DNA of 64,000 bases. It comes from Mageeibacillus sp. (GTDB lineage: Bacteria > Bacillota > Clostridia > Saccharofermentanales > Saccharofermentanaceae). Below are positions 44,571-54,025 of this stretch, one piece after another. Every line of letters begins with the position of its first letter. Within the stretch, counting starts at the first letter, position 1. A program made the translations under genes and the position numbers. Location of the stretch: positions 186,001-250,000 of the forward strand of contig JAKVLB010000001.1 of NCBI GenBank assembly GCA_022484595.1. The letters run 5' to 3'. The notes under the pieces were generated by a model. It was not told the DNA's origin and did no database searches. It was given only the letters and a program-made list of their open reading frames with translations.

Positions 44571-46484
44571 ATGGCACTCGACGGAATAATCTGCGGACTG
44601 TTGACTGACGAACTCAATTTTGAATTATCCGGTCAGCGCATAGATAAAATATACATGCCTGACCGACACACCTGTATACTTCATATCAGAATGCAGACAT
44701 GTGTCAGACGGCTGCTTATATCCATTGACCCGAGTTTGCCGCGCGTCGGTCTAACCTCGAGCTGCCGCGACAACCCGGCTATGCCTCCCTCTTTCTGTAT
44801 GCTCCTGCGCAAATATCTTTCCGGTTCTCACATCGAGAAAGTTACAAATCCCGGGTATGAACGCATCATCGAATTTCATATCGTTAATACAGACGAGCTT
44901 CACGATTCAAAACGGTACAGACTTATAGCCGAACTTATGGGCAGATTCTCAAATCTCATTCTTGTGAATGAGTTCGGTAAAATAATAGATTCCGCAATAC
45001 ACGTCGACTGCTCGGTCTCACGTGTACGTGAAGTTATGCCTGCGAGAATCTATGAATATTCGCCATCCCAGGACAAACTGACACCGGCTGAAATTATTGA
45101 TATGTGCAGGTCTTCCGTTATTCCTGTCAAAGACGATGAGAAAGCCAGACCTGTAGACAAAGCTCTCGTAAATTCAATCAAAGGCATAAGTCCTCTTATC
45201 AGCCGTCAGCTGTGCCACAAAGCCGGCGTTGACGACCGGAAGACGGTACTGATGCTGACAGAAGCAGAGACATCGTCGCTTATACGCGAGTGTCTGACGC
45301 TTTTCGAAGAGATCGGAAATAAGAGCTATACACCGCGCGTATATTACGGTGAAGACGGCGAACCCGCGGAATACTCTGTTATGAAGCTTGACGGCTATGA
45401 ATCATTCAGAGAGTTCAGCAGCATATCAGAAGCCATTGACAGTTACTACGAAGAGCGCGACAGACTTATAGACATCGTCGATAAGAAACACCGTCTTATT
45501 CAGATTGTATCTTCAGCTATTGCCAGAATTATGAAGAAGAAGGAAATTCACGAAAAGGATCTGTCCGAAGGTCTCAAAGCCGATAAATACAAGCTCTTCG
45601 GCGACCTCATACTGACCTACAAATATCAGATCAGACCCGGGGACAAATCTGTCACTGTAATGAACTACGAGAGTAATCCGCCTGAGGACATTACCATAGA
45701 ACTTGACCCTACCCTTGACGCCATTGCCAGCTCTCAGGACTTCTACAGGCATTTCCGCAAGGCCAAACGTAAATATGAGATGGCTGACAGTTACATCAGA
45801 GACGATGAACTCGGTCTTGCCTATCTTCGCAGCATAAAGACCGCCATAGACGCGGCTGACAGCGATGAAGATTTATCCGCACTCGATGAAGAAATACGCT
45901 CCGAAATTACATCCGGTTCCGGAGCCAGAGCAAAAACGGTCTCTCCCAAAGGAGACCCCAACAGAATGGTAGGAACTGCCAAATCCGGAAAAGCTTCATC
46001 AAGAGCACTCAGAGAAGCGGCCAAAAATGCCGGTGCCGCCAAAAACAGACAATCCAGGCAGTCAAAAGCTTTGTCTTTCCGCCGTTTTGTTACAAAAGAC
46101 GGTTACGAGATTCTGTCAGGCCGCAACAATATTCAGAATGACCAGCTGACCTTCTCGACTGCTTCCCGCAGCGACTGGTGGTTCCACATTAAAGGACTGC
46201 CCGGCACTCACGTAATTCTGAAGCTTCATCCCGGCGAACAGGTTCCTTCCGATGAATCGGTTATTGCTGCAGCACAGCTCGCAGCCTTCTTCTCGAAAAG
46301 CACCATTCTTGAAGAACATCTTGAAGGCAAAGGTTCAAGCTCCGGCGCAATCAAGGCAGAAGTCGACTATTGTCCGGTATCACACGTGAAAAAAATACCC
46401 GGTGCAAAGCCCGGAATGGTCATTTACAAGGAACACTACTCGATTCTCGTCGATGCTAAAGTTCCGGCGGTTCAAAGCTTCTGA
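44571..46484 (+). CDS. rqcH: Rqc2/NFACT-family ribosome quality-control protein
   Basis: Binds stalled 50S-peptidyl-tRNA complexes and recruits tRNA-Ala to add alanine tails. The 637-residue protein has NFACT-N (residues 1-about 250, starting ALDGIICGLLTDELNFELSGQRIDKIYMP), a helical coiled-coil middle, and the C-terminal NFACT-R domain with FVTKDGYEILSGRNNIQNDQL and RSDWWFHIKGLPGTHVIL. The ATG at 44571 follows GAGAGG by five bases. Its last 29 bases overlap the 3' end of queH on the other strand. Older annotations call it a fibronectin-binding protein. Confidence 0.94.
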   Translation: MALDGIICGLLTDELNFELSGQRIDKIYMPDRHTCILHIRMQTCVRRLLISIDPSLPRVGLTSSCRDNPAMPPSFCMLLRKYLSGSHIEKVTNPGYERIIEFHIVNTDELHDSKRYRLIAELMGRFSNLILVNEFGKIIDSAIHVDCSVSRVREVMPARIYEYSPSQDKLTPAEIIDMCRSSVIPVKDDEKARPVDKALVNSIKGISPLISRQLCHKAGVDDRKTVLMLTEAETSSLIRECLTLFEEIGNKSYTPRVYYGEDGEPAEYSVMKLDGYESFREFSSISEAIDSYYEERDRLIDIVDKKHRLIQIVSSAIARIMKKKEIHEKDLSEGLKADKYKLFGDLILTYKYQIRPGDKSVTVMNYESNPPEDITIELDPTLDAIASSQDFYRHFRKAKRKYEMADSYIRDDELGLAYLRSIKTAIDAADSDEDLSALDEEIRSEITSGSGARAKTVSPKGDPNRMVGTAKSGKASSRALREAAKNAGAAKNRQSRQSKALSFRRFVTKDGYEILSGRNNIQNDQLTFSTASRSDWWFHIKGLPGTHVILKLHPGEQVPSDESVIAAAQLAAFFSKSTILEEHLEGKGSSSGAIKAEVDYCPVSHVKKIPGAKPGMVIYKEHYSILVDAKVPAVQSF

Positions 46485-47025
46485 CGATCTTGTCGTAGAA
46501 CTTCGATTCCTCAAGTGAAAAAATGCAGCCGCAGTACTTCTGACGGTAAAGCCCGATCTCTCTGGCCAGATCCTGCCCGTGCCGAAATCCCGGTCTGAAA
46601 TCCATATATTCAAACCTGACTCCGTATTTATCAGCCTTTGAAGACGCAATCTGCGCAATTCTGTCATGCTGCTGATAAGGACTTACGAGAAGCGTCGTTG
46701 AGAATGAAGTATAACCGCCCTCCATCGCCGCCTTTGCCACCGCGTCCATCCGGACGTCGTAGCACATCTCGCACCGTGATGAGAATTCCTTAAGGTACTC
46801 ACCCGATCTCCAGTATTCCTCTTCGCAGCCTTCTCCCTGTCTGATGAGCCTTACGTTATAATGATCGGCAGCCTTGACCAGGTTGTCGTATCGTCTGTCC
46901 CATTCAAACTGCGGCTGAATATTCGGATTGAACCAGAACACATCAAGGTCTTTACCCATTGTACCCAAGAGTTCAAGCGGATACATTGAACAAGGACCGC
47001 AGCATGCGTGAAGAAGCATTGACAT
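46456..47025 (-). CDS. queH: Epoxyqueuosine reductase QueH
   Basis: Catalyses the last step of queuosine synthesis in tRNA. The 189-residue protein has the metal-cluster cysteines: LHACCGPC at the N-terminus, CEMCYDVRMD in the middle and a CGC near residue 170. It starts with a one-base overlap of the ruvB stop (TGATG), so it is coupled to ruvB. The end overlaps rqcH tail-to-tail by 29 bases. Confidence 0.92.
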   Translation of the reverse strand: MSMLLHACCGPCSMYPLELLGTMGKDLDVFWFNPNIQPQFEWDRRYDNLVKAADHYNVRLIRQGEGCEEEYWRSGEYLKEFSSRCEMCYDVRMDAVAKAAMEGGYTSFSTTLLVSPYQQHDRIAQIASSKADKYGVRFEYMDFRPGFRHGQDLAREIGLYRQKYCGCIFSLEESKFYDKIVRSFEPPEL

Positions 47026-48146
47026 CAGGCTTCATCTCCGTTCCCTGCAGTCCATTCCTCGATTGTTATGTTGCCGGATTCGCCTGCGGCAGAATTTGTT
47101 CCCGGAACACCCCTGCCCTGAATATACGCAGGCGGCACGGGAATACCAAGATGTTCAAACGCTCTCTTGGTCAGTACCCTTCCGCGCGGTGTCTTCTGAA
47201 TATATCCGTTCTGAAGCAGAAAAGGTTCATAGACATCCTCAATTGTAACCTGATCTTCACCGGTAGTTGCAGCAAGCGTCTCAAGTCCTACAGGACCGCC
47301 CGCAAAGACATCTGCCATAGTTGTAAGCATTCTTCTGTCTATGCTGTCAAGACCGATATCATCAATATCAAGCTGCTTAAGTCCGAAATCCGATACTTCC
47401 CTGTCAATGATATCCTTGTTCATATATGAAGCGAAATCGCGCATTCTCTTGAGCAGTCTTATCGCGATTCTCGGTGTTCCCCTGGATCTTGAGGCAATAT
47501 TGCGAAGACCTTCTTCGTCAAACTCTATCTCAAGCAGTGCCGCATCCCGCTTAAGAATATTCATAAGTTCTTCGGTCTCATACAGCTCAAGCCTGTTAAT
47601 CATTCCGAATCTGTCCCGCAGCGGCGCCGACAGCATTCCGGCTCTCGTCGTGGCTCCGATCAAAGTAAAATGGGGCAGATCAAGCCTTACCGACCTGGCC
47701 GACGGGCCTTTGCCTATCATCAGGTCAACCTTATAGTCTTCCATTGCCGGATAGAGTATCTCTTCGACACTTCTGTTAAGCCTGTGAATCTCATCAATAA
47801 ACAGGACTTCATTCTCTTCAAGGCTTGTAAGCAGCGCCACAAGATCGCCCGCCTTCTCGATTGAAGGTCCGGTCGTTATATGCATTCCGACGCCCATCTC
47901 ATTGGCTATGATTCCTGCGAGAGTCGTCTTGCCGAGTCCGGGAGGACCGTACAGAAGAACGTGGTCAAGAGACTCATTGCGTGTGCGCGCGGCATCTATA
48001 AATATCTTGAGGTTTGTCTTGACCTTGCTCTGCCCGGAATAATCTTCAAATCTGAGAGGTCTTAAAGTCTTCTCGTCATTATCACCCGGCTGCTGCACAC
48101 GTCCGATTACTCTCTCTTCATCTTCGCCGTTGTTATAATCCATCAT
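47025..48146 (-). CDS. ruvB: Holliday junction branch-migration ATPase RuvB
   Basis: Motor of branch migration. The 373-residue protein carries [12 protein letters not shown] near residue 30, Walker [14 protein letters not shown] near residue 63, Walker [13 protein letters not shown] near residue 114, sensor [18 protein letters not shown] and the C-terminal winged helix ([17 protein letters not shown]). It overlaps ruvA by ATGA. Confidence 0.97.
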   Translation of the reverse strand: MMDYNNGEDEERVIGRVQQPGDNDEKTLRPLRFEDYSGQSKVKTNLKIFIDAARTRNESLDHVLLYGPPGLGKTTLAGIIANEMGVGMHITTGPSIEKAGDLVALLTSLEENEVLFIDEIHRLNRSVEEILYPAMEDYKVDLMIGKGPSARSVRLDLPHFTLIGATTRAGMLSAPLRDRFGMINRLELYETEELMNILKRDAALLEIEFDEEGLRNIASRSRGTPRIAIRLLKRMRDFASYMNKDIIDREVSDFGLKQLDIDDIGLDSIDRRMLTTMADVFAGGPVGLETLAATTGEDQVTIEDVYEPFLLQNGYIQKTPRGRVLTKRAFEHLGIPVPPAYIQGRGVPGTNSAAGESGNITIEEWTAGNGDEA

Positions 48147-48760
48147 GCAAATCTACTCCCGGAAGCAAACTTCAAAGCCTTCTTTATCAGCGGCTCAAGT
48201 GCGATTCCCTCTTCATATGAAGCCGCAACCGCTTCTTCAGCTTCCTGCTCTCTGAAGCCCAGCACCAGAAGTGCGCCGACAGCATCTCCCGCAACGCTGG
48301 ATGCGGCAGGAGCACCCGACGAGGCAGCCGTTACTGTGCTGCCCGAAGCTCTGACCTGAGCCGTGACCTTATCCTTTAGCTCAAGAATTATTCTCTCCGC
48401 AGTCTTTCTGCCGAGGCCCTTGACCGATGTAAGAAGCCCGACATTGCTGCCCATAACGGCTACTGCAAGCTGTTCAGGTGACAGTGAGCCGCAAATTGAA
48501 TGCGCTACCTTCGGTCCTATCCCGCTGACTGTAATCAGCTTGAGAAACATATCCTTCTGTTCCCTCGTCGCAAAACCGTATAGCGAGATATCATCTTCCT
48601 TAACGCTCTGATAGACATATACCGTAACTTCATCACCGACTCTTCCGAGCTCTGAAGACACTGCCACCGGACAGTTAATCAGATAACCTATCCCGCTGTT
48701 CTCTACGACTATCTGTGTATCGCTGTTTCCCGACAGAATTCCTTTAATATAAGCGTACAT
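48143..48760 (-). CDS. ruvA: Holliday junction DNA-binding protein RuvA
   Basis: Binds the four-way junction and loads RuvB. The 205-residue protein has the N-terminal OB domain (MYAYIKGIL start, [20 protein letters not shown]), the paired HhH motifs ([13 protein letters not shown] and [19 protein letters not shown]) and the flexible C-terminal RuvB-binding domain ([10 protein letters not shown]). AAGGAG lies five bases before the ATG. It begins 16 bases after ruvC. Confidence 0.97.
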   Translation of the reverse strand: MYAYIKGILSGNSDTQIVVENSGIGYLINCPVAVSSELGRVGDEVTVYVYQSVKEDDISLYGFATREQKDMFLKLITVSGIGPKVAHSICGSLSPEQLAVAVMGSNVGLLTSVKGLGRKTAERIILELKDKVTAQVRASGSTVTAASSGAPAASSVAGDAVGALLVLGFREQEAEEAVAASYEEGIALEPLIKKALKFASGSRFA

Positions 48761-48776
48761 ATCTTCTCCTTATCTC

Positions 48777-49337
48777 TCAACCGAAATCATTCCTCTTGGT
48801 ATAACCGTATCTTCCATACTGATATCCGGCAACCGATCTCTGCGCAAACTGAATTCCGGAATTTGCAAGGCATATGGCAAGAGCCAGTGCATCTGCCGCA
48901 TCATCAGGCTTCGGTATATCATCAAGCGAGAGAATCGACTTCGTCATAAGCTGAACCTGCCTCTTCTCCGCTTTGCCGTAACCAGTGATTGCAAGCTTGA
49001 CCTGACCCGGGGTAAACTCATAAACATCAATTCCCGCTCTCGCGGCCTCAACAACCGCAACACCTCTGGCCTGCGCAGTTCCTATAACGGTCGTATGATT
49101 GTTGCCCATGAAAAGCTCCTCAACAGACATCAGTTCAGGGTTGTACTGTTCAATAAGGGCTCTGATCTTATCATTAATCGCAAGAAGTCGCACAGGAAAA
49201 TCCATCTTTGGCTTTGTCTCAATAACGCCATAATCAACCGCCGTAAGCCTGTTACCGCACTTATCGATAATACCGTAGCCTGTAATGGCATAACCCGGAT
49301 CAATCCCGATTATTCTGTTATGTACCGGACTTGGCAT
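48777..49337 (-). CDS. ruvC: Holliday junction endonuclease RuvC
   Basis: Resolves the junction by symmetric nicks. The 186-residue protein shows the acidic residues in IIGIDPGYAITGYG, SVEELFMGNNHTTV, and DAADALALAICLA near the end. It heads the ruvC-ruvA-ruvB-queH operon, with a promoter at 49372-49399. Confidence 0.97.
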   Translation of the reverse strand: MPSPVHNRIIGIDPGYAITGYGIIDKCGNRLTAVDYGVIETKPKMDFPVRLLAINDKIRALIEQYNPELMSVEELFMGNNHTTVIGTAQARGVAVVEAARAGIDVYEFTPGQVKLAITGYGKAEKRQVQLMTKSILSLDDIPKPDDAADALALAICLANSGIQFAQRSVAGYQYGRYGYTKRNDFG

Positions 49338-49371
49338 GGCAGGTGTTCCTTCGCTTAAAACATTTGTTCGT

Positions 49372-49399
49372 ATTATACACCAAACGCCGATTAAGACAA
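49372..49399 (-). promoter_or_regulatory. Sigma-A promoter of the ruv operon
   Basis: Minus-strand -35 TTGTCT (49394-49399), 16-base spacer and perfect -10 TATAAT (49372-49377). The -35 lies within the last codons of the pyrimidine nucleoside phosphorylase gene. I see no LexA/SOS box. Confidence 0.7.
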
Positions 49400-50716
49400 G
49401 ACATCGATTACAGCTCTGCGGGGCTCCGGAGGTGTGTCTGCGAACTCATAGGCATCGAGTATCAGATTCATGACATCGAAAAGCACTTCATCATCAATCT
49501 TCGCGTTCTCCCCGTGACACAGAGAACATAATGTATCGCCTCTTTTGACCCTGTCTCCGACCTTGGCATAGAAACATATTCCGGCACCGTAATCTATTGA
49601 ATCGCCCTTTGACAGCCTTCCGGCACCGAGCATCACCGAAGCTTTGCCTATGACATCTGCCCTTATCCTCGTAACATAGCCGTTCGCAGGGCTGTTGACA
49701 TGCATTGCGTCGAACGGGTACTCGCGATAGAGCGGAGAGCCTGTCGGGCTTAACCTTCCTCCCTGAGATGTGATCAGGAGACGATACTTTTCAAGCGCTT
49801 CGCCGTTAAGAAGCCGTCTGCGGCACTCTGCCACGAGTTCTTCCATATTGCCGTAAATGTCCTTCTGTGCGAGCGTCACCAGGTGTGCAGCGAGCGTCGT
49901 CACAACTTCGACGAGGTCGCTGCTTCCGCTTCCGTTGAGAACTTCGTAGACCTCCTGCATCTCAATCGTATTTCCGCACGTGCGTCCCAGCGGCTGATCC
50001 ATATCGGTAATAACCGCGACGGTCCTGCGGCCGGCGAGATTACCTATTCTGATCATGGCCTGTGACAGCTCTCTTGCCTCTTCCGGCGTCTTCATAAAAG
50101 CGCCGCTGCCGCATGTTACGTCAAGAACAATCGCTTTCGCCCCGCCCGCAAGCTTCTTGCTCATAATACTTGATGCAATCAAAGGAATTGAGTCAACGGT
50201 GCCGGTGACGTCCCTCAGCGAATAGAGAATCTTGTCTGCCGGCGCCAGATCCGGTGTCTGACCGGATATAACCATTCCGCAGCTCTTTGCCAGAACCGGG
50301 AACTCATCCTGACTTATCTCGACATTAAAGCCCTCAACAGATTCAAACTTATCGACAGTGCCGCCGGTAAATCCCAGCCCGCGGCCCGACAGCTTTACCG
50401 TCTGAACGCCAAACGTCGCAATCAGCGGAATCAGAAGAGGCGTCACTTTGTCTCCCACGCCGCCGGTACTGTGTTTGTCTACAGGAATTCCGTCAAGATA
50501 CGACAGGTCATTCTTCTTGCCTGAATCGCACATCTCAAGCGTCAGTGTTGTCATCTCACGCTCATCCATACCGTTAAGAACAATGGCCATCAAAAGACTG
50601 GACGTCTGATAGTCGGGAATCGTGCCGTCAGTGACTCCTTTTACAAAAAACCTGATCTGCTCGTCGCTGAGCTTACGTCCGTAGCGTTTATCCAGAATAA
50701 TATCAAGCATAGTCAT
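49391..50716 (-). CDS. pdp: Pyrimidine-nucleoside phosphorylase
   Basis: Splits thymidine, deoxyuridine or uridine with phosphate. The 441-residue protein has the family core KHSTGGVGDKVTPLLIPLIA near residue 85, SGRGLGFTGGTVDKFESV, GSGAFMKTPEEA and the C-terminal lipoyl-like domain. The ATG at 50716 (GGCGG 11 bases upstream) is chosen; a longer frame would run into the divergent oxidoreductase gene. I cannot tell uridine from thymidine preference. No terminator follows before ruvC. Confidence 0.93.
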   Translation of the reverse strand: MTMLDIILDKRYGRKLSDEQIRFFVKGVTDGTIPDYQTSSLLMAIVLNGMDEREMTTLTLEMCDSGKKNDLSYLDGIPVDKHSTGGVGDKVTPLLIPLIATFGVQTVKLSGRGLGFTGGTVDKFESVEGFNVEISQDEFPVLAKSCGMVISGQTPDLAPADKILYSLRDVTGTVDSIPLIASSIMSKKLAGGAKAIVLDVTCGSGAFMKTPEEARELSQAMIRIGNLAGRRTVAVITDMDQPLGRTCGNTIEMQEVYEVLNGSGSSDLVEVVTTLAAHLVTLAQKDIYGNMEELVAECRRRLLNGEALEKYRLLITSQGGRLSPTGSPLYREYPFDAMHVNSPANGYVTRIRADVIGKASVMLGAGRLSKGDSIDYGAGICFYAKVGDRVKRGDTLCSLCHGENAKIDDEVLFDVMNLILDAYEFADTPPEPRRAVIDVLS

Positions 50717-50743
50717 AAAGCATTTTTCCGCCTTTTTTATTTT

Positions 50744-50773
50744 ATTATAATCCAACAGCCCCGCTGTTATGCT
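50744..50773. promoter_or_regulatory. Divergent promoter region with inverted repeat
   Basis: A minus-strand -10 TATAAT (50744-50749) faces pdp, and a plus-strand -10 TATGCT (50768-50773) faces the oxidoreductase. Between them lies the inverted repeat AACAGC-CCC-GCTGTT (50754-50768). Neither -35 is good. A shared operator is possible. Confidence 0.4.
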
Positions 50774-50806
50774 ACACTTATCTAAAACTAATTTCGGAGG
50801 ACAGAA

Positions 50807-51922
50807 GTGTCTCTTTCTATTATTATCGTCGGCTGCGGACGCGTCGCAGTGAAACATCTGAAAGCAATATCAGAGCTTAAAGGTCTCGATCTCAAAGGCG
50901 TTGTGGATACCAACCCGGATGGCGCGAATCGCCTTCTTGGTTCTGTAGGAGGTTTTAGGAACACTCCCGTATTCAGCAGCTACCGGGAGGCAATAAACAC
51001 GGTCAGGCCTGATATCGTGTCAGTAACCGTCCCATCGGGACTTCATTTCGAGATTGCGAAGTATGCTATGGAGAACGGATGCAATCTGCTTCTCGAAAAA
51101 CCTATGACCATGTCATCCGCCCAGGCCAGAGAGCTTTACGAACTGTCGGCAAAGACCGGCAGAAAGATTGCCATGGGGCACATCTACCGCTATCTCCCTG
51201 TTGTAGGTCTTGTTCGCGATGACATAGCCAAGGGAGTATTCGGTAAAGTAACCCACGGCACCATATATGTCCGCTGGGGACACGGCGAAGACTACTATTC
51301 AAGCTCACCCTGGCGCGGAACATGGAAGAGCGACGGCGGCGCCCTTATGAATCAGACGATACATGCCATTGATTTGCTTATATGGCTTATGGGTTCTGAA
51401 CCTGTCGAAGCTCAGGCCATGCTATCACAGAGACTGCGTTCAATCGAAGCCGAAGATCTCGGAATGTGCCTGCTTCGCCTTGAGAACGGCAGTCTGGCGT
51501 CCATCGAAGGCACAACCGCGACCTTTGAGAAAAGACACATGGCTGAATTCACTGTATTCTGCGAACGCGGCCAGATAAGCCTCGGTCTGACTTCCGGTAA
51601 ACCCCATGTCGCCATATATGCGCTGAACAGTGCCGGTAAACCCGTCAAGCGCAACGCACACTACCTGAGATGTCAGCTTGCTCAAGGCGGTCTGTTCTCG
51701 TACAGATGCGCGCTCAATCCGCATATGGGAATATATGCAGACCTGAGAGACTCAATCAATAATAACAGGCAGCCTGTTGCCGATGCATACGCCGGTTATT
51801 CTTCCGTCGACACACTCATGGGAATCTATAAATCCGCATTGCTGAAGCGTTCTGTAGAGCTTCCTTTGACCGAAGATTTCTCGACTTCGGATATGAACGG
51901 TTTTTTTGAAAAAAACTGTTGA
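50807..51922 (+). CDS. Gfo/Idh/MocA-family oxidoreductase
   Basis: NAD(P)-dependent sugar or sugar-alcohol dehydrogenase-like protein of 371 residues. The N-terminal Rossmann motif is IIVGCGRVAVKHLKAI. VTVPSGLHFEIAKYAMENGCNLLLEKPM holds the conserved EKP lysine, and MNQTIHAIDLLIWLMG carries the catalytic-region His and Asp. It starts with GTG at 50807, six bases after GGAGG. The substrate is unknown; neighbours give no pathway. Family members often act in surface-sugar synthesis. Its stop codon overlaps the -35 box of tRNA-Lys. Confidence 0.88.
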   Translation: MSLSIIIVGCGRVAVKHLKAISELKGLDLKGVVDTNPDGANRLLGSVGGFRNTPVFSSYREAINTVRPDIVSVTVPSGLHFEIAKYAMENGCNLLLEKPMTMSSAQARELYELSAKTGRKIAMGHIYRYLPVVGLVRDDIAKGVFGKVTHGTIYVRWGHGEDYYSSSPWRGTWKSDGGALMNQTIHAIDLLIWLMGSEPVEAQAMLSQRLRSIEAEDLGMCLLRLENGSLASIEGTTATFEKRHMAEFTVFCERGQISLGLTSGKPHVAIYALNSAGKPVKRNAHYLRCQLAQGGLFSYRCALNPHMGIYADLRDSINNNRQPVADAYAGYSSVDTLMGIYKSALLKRSVELPLTEDFSTSDMNGFFEKNC

Positions 51923-51947
51923 CTTGTAAATAATCAATAGTTATAAT
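51919..51947 (+). promoter_or_regulatory. Sigma-A promoter of tRNA-Lys
   Basis: -35 TTGACT (51919-51924), 17-base spacer and perfect -10 TATAAT (51942-51947), ending 19 bases before the tRNA. This is the best promoter match in the window. Confidence 0.85.
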
Positions 51948-51966
51948 TGTTCACGTTGCCTGACAC

Positions 51967-52042
51967 GCACCTCTAGCTCAGATGGTAGAGCAACTGACTC
52001 TTAATCAGTGGGCCCAGGGTTCGAGTCCCTGGAGGTGCACCA
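51967..52042 (+). tRNA. tRNA-Lys (CTT)
   Basis: A 76-base cloverleaf. The acceptor stem is GCACCTC with GAGGTGC, the D arm contains AGCTCAGATGGTAGAGC, the anticodon stem-loop ACTGA-CTCTTAA-TCAGT gives anticodon CTT, and the T arm has GGGTTCGAGTCCC. CCA is encoded at 52040-52042. It is a single tRNA gene with its own promoter and terminator. Confidence 0.97.
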
Positions 52043-52047
52043 GACAC

Positions 52048-52085
52048 AAAGAAAGCCTTGATTCGAATGAATCAAGGCTTTCTTA
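52048..52085. terminator. Bidirectional intrinsic terminator
   Basis: AAGAAAGCCTTGATTC-GAAT-GAATCAAGGCTTTCTT, a stem of about 16 pairs with A/T-rich ends on both strands. It ends the tRNA-Lys transcript and, on the minus strand, the polysaccharide deacetylase transcript. Confidence 0.9.
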
Positions 52086-52111
52086 TTGCTGTTTTCATAT
52101 TGTGACAGATA

Positions 52112-53959
52112 TCACCTGAAGCTTCTGTAGACTGTTCCGCTGTTCATACCGCCGTTTCTTAAGAGTGCAAGCTCATCAACAGTCACAAGCTGATATCCGC
52201 GGGAAATCAGCGTCGGGATAATTGTCCTGCATGCTGTGACTGTGGATTTAAGACGGTCATGCATAAGAACTATATCTCCGCTGCGCACATGGTCGCAAAC
52301 GGCTGCGATCGTCTTTGCAGCGTTCCTGTGCTCCCAGTCTCTCGTATCTATTGACCATGTGACAAGCGGTCTTCCGACAGCTGCACAGACAGTGTCATTA
52401 AACTCGCCTCCCGGAGGTCTCATAATTGAAGTAGGTGTTCCGATGGCAGCCTCAACAGCAGAATCGGTTCTGCTGAGCTCGGATTGAATAACATCCGCTG
52501 ACACTTTCGTAAGCGTAGTGTGATCATATGTGTGGTTGCCGATCTCACATCCCAGCGAATTCTCGCGCTGAATAAGTCCCGGACGGGCTGCTGCCAGAGA
52601 GCCGCATACAAAGAACGTCGCCACTGCATTATTCGAATCCAGTATATCCAGAATATCACTCGTATAAGACGTAGGACCGTCATCAAAAGTCAGTGCGACA
52701 AGCGGCCTGCTTCCATCAACTGAACGGTAGATTGCGCCGTCGTTATTGGTCTTATACAACACCGAACCGATGACCTCGTTGGCATTGCGCTGAAGGGCGC
52801 AGTTTACGAAAAGGAAATTAACTCCGTTAATCAGAACGCTTCCGTCCATAAAATGTGTTCCGTCGAGATAGCGAATATCGCTGCCGACCGTAATCCACCC
52901 GTGATATACTCCTGCAGAAAGAAGCGCGCTCATATTCGAAGAATCAAAAGAAGACGATGATGTGGCAGACGACACGCCGCAAACGATGTCAGCAGGCTGT
53001 GCGCCCTTCGCGACCAGAACTATCTGAATAGCCTCAAGTCTTAACGCAAGACCGCCCGTACCTGCCATCTCACCGTTGTGTGCCCAGTTAAGCCACCCGA
53101 TTCCCTGGACATGAACTCTGTAACATATGTCATACATATCCGCCAGATCTCCGGTCAGCTCAATCTCAATAGCTTCCAGACGTTTGCCGCTGCCCTGCGT
53201 TCCCGACACGGTGCCGCTATCCACCCATGGCATCCAGCCCTTGTCCTGAACGTGAGTACGGTAAATAACACCTCCTGTCTTATTGGTAGCTGATACGGTA
53301 AGGCATATAGCTTCAAGACGCTTGCCTTCGCCGGTAGTTCCTGATACTTCTCCGTTGGACTTCCAGCCGACTTCCCATCCGTAATCCTGGCGGTGAACTC
53401 TGTAAGTGACATTGGCATCCTGATAATTTGAATTCTTCAAAGCAAGTTTAATCTTAATCTCTTCAATCCGTTTGCTCTCGCCGGTAGTTCCGGCAATCAC
53501 TCCGTTGCTGACCCAGCCCTGTGAGTCACCGTAATCCTGAATATGTGCCATATAGAGAACGTCATATTTAACGGCAAGTCTGCCGGTAAGCCTGAACTGT
53601 ACAGCTTCAAGCCTCAAACTGCTGCCTGAAGTACCGGCAGGATTGCCCTGGTCTGTCCAATCGGTCCAGCCATTGTTCTGTATATGAACCCTGTACTGCA
53701 AACCTCCGTCGAAACCGGTATTGTTTAGCAGACTGACACAGATCTGTTCAAGTCTCAGACTCTGTCCCTCTGTTCCAAGCACCAGCATTCCGTTCTCAGA
53801 CCGGCCTGAAACATTCCCGATATTCTGGACATGGGCCGTACCGGTAAGAATATAGTTCTCATCTGCGTTAACAATTACTGAAGAAGAACAGAATGCCACA
53901 AGCACAATCAGACTGAGCATCAGACTCAGACAATTTCTTACAAACTTGACAAACTTCAT
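52112..53959 (-). CDS. Exported polysaccharide deacetylase with six ChW repeats
   Basis: A 615-residue secreted protein. The signal peptide spans residues 1-32. Six tandem ChW repeats (about residues 38-335, each 45-50 long, with patterns such as YRVHIQNNGWTDW and GKRLEAI) probably hold it at the cell surface. A short linker domain follows, then the NodB/CE4 domain with LTFDDGP (near residue 425), NHTYDHTTL (metal His), MRPPGGEFN and IVLMHD. It should remove acetyl groups from peptidoglycan or another glycan. The ribosome site is weak (AGAGCTG). It follows the GH5 gene by 66 bases. Confidence 0.92.
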   Translation of the reverse strand: MKFVKFVRNCLSLMLSLIVLVAFCSSSVIVNADENYILTGTAHVQNIGNVSGRSENGMLVLGTEGQSLRLEQICVSLLNNTGFDGGLQYRVHIQNNGWTDWTDQGNPAGTSGSSLRLEAVQFRLTGRLAVKYDVLYMAHIQDYGDSQGWVSNGVIAGTTGESKRIEEIKIKLALKNSNYQDANVTYRVHRQDYGWEVGWKSNGEVSGTTGEGKRLEAICLTVSATNKTGGVIYRTHVQDKGWMPWVDSGTVSGTQGSGKRLEAIEIELTGDLADMYDICYRVHVQGIGWLNWAHNGEMAGTGGLALRLEAIQIVLVAKGAQPADIVCGVSSATSSSSFDSSNMSALLSAGVYHGWITVGSDIRYLDGTHFMDGSVLINGVNFLFVNCALQRNANEVIGSVLYKTNNDGAIYRSVDGSRPLVALTFDDGPTSYTSDILDILDSNNAVATFFVCGSLAAARPGLIQRENSLGCEIGNHTYDHTTLTKVSADVIQSELSRTDSAVEAAIGTPTSIMRPPGGEFNDTVCAAVGRPLVTWSIDTRDWEHRNAAKTIAAVCDHVRSGDIVLMHDRLKSTVTACRTIIPTLISRGYQLVTVDELALLRNGGMNSGTVYRSFR

Positions 53960-54025
53960 GTTATAATCAGCTCTTTTCTTTGATTACCTTTTTGCCATTG
54001 ATTATCCGCCATCGGCGTCTGTATA

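Noticed and set aside
52950-53850. Repeated DNA of about 150-base period as a non-coding repeat array
   Set aside because: It is the coding sequence of the six ChW repeats.
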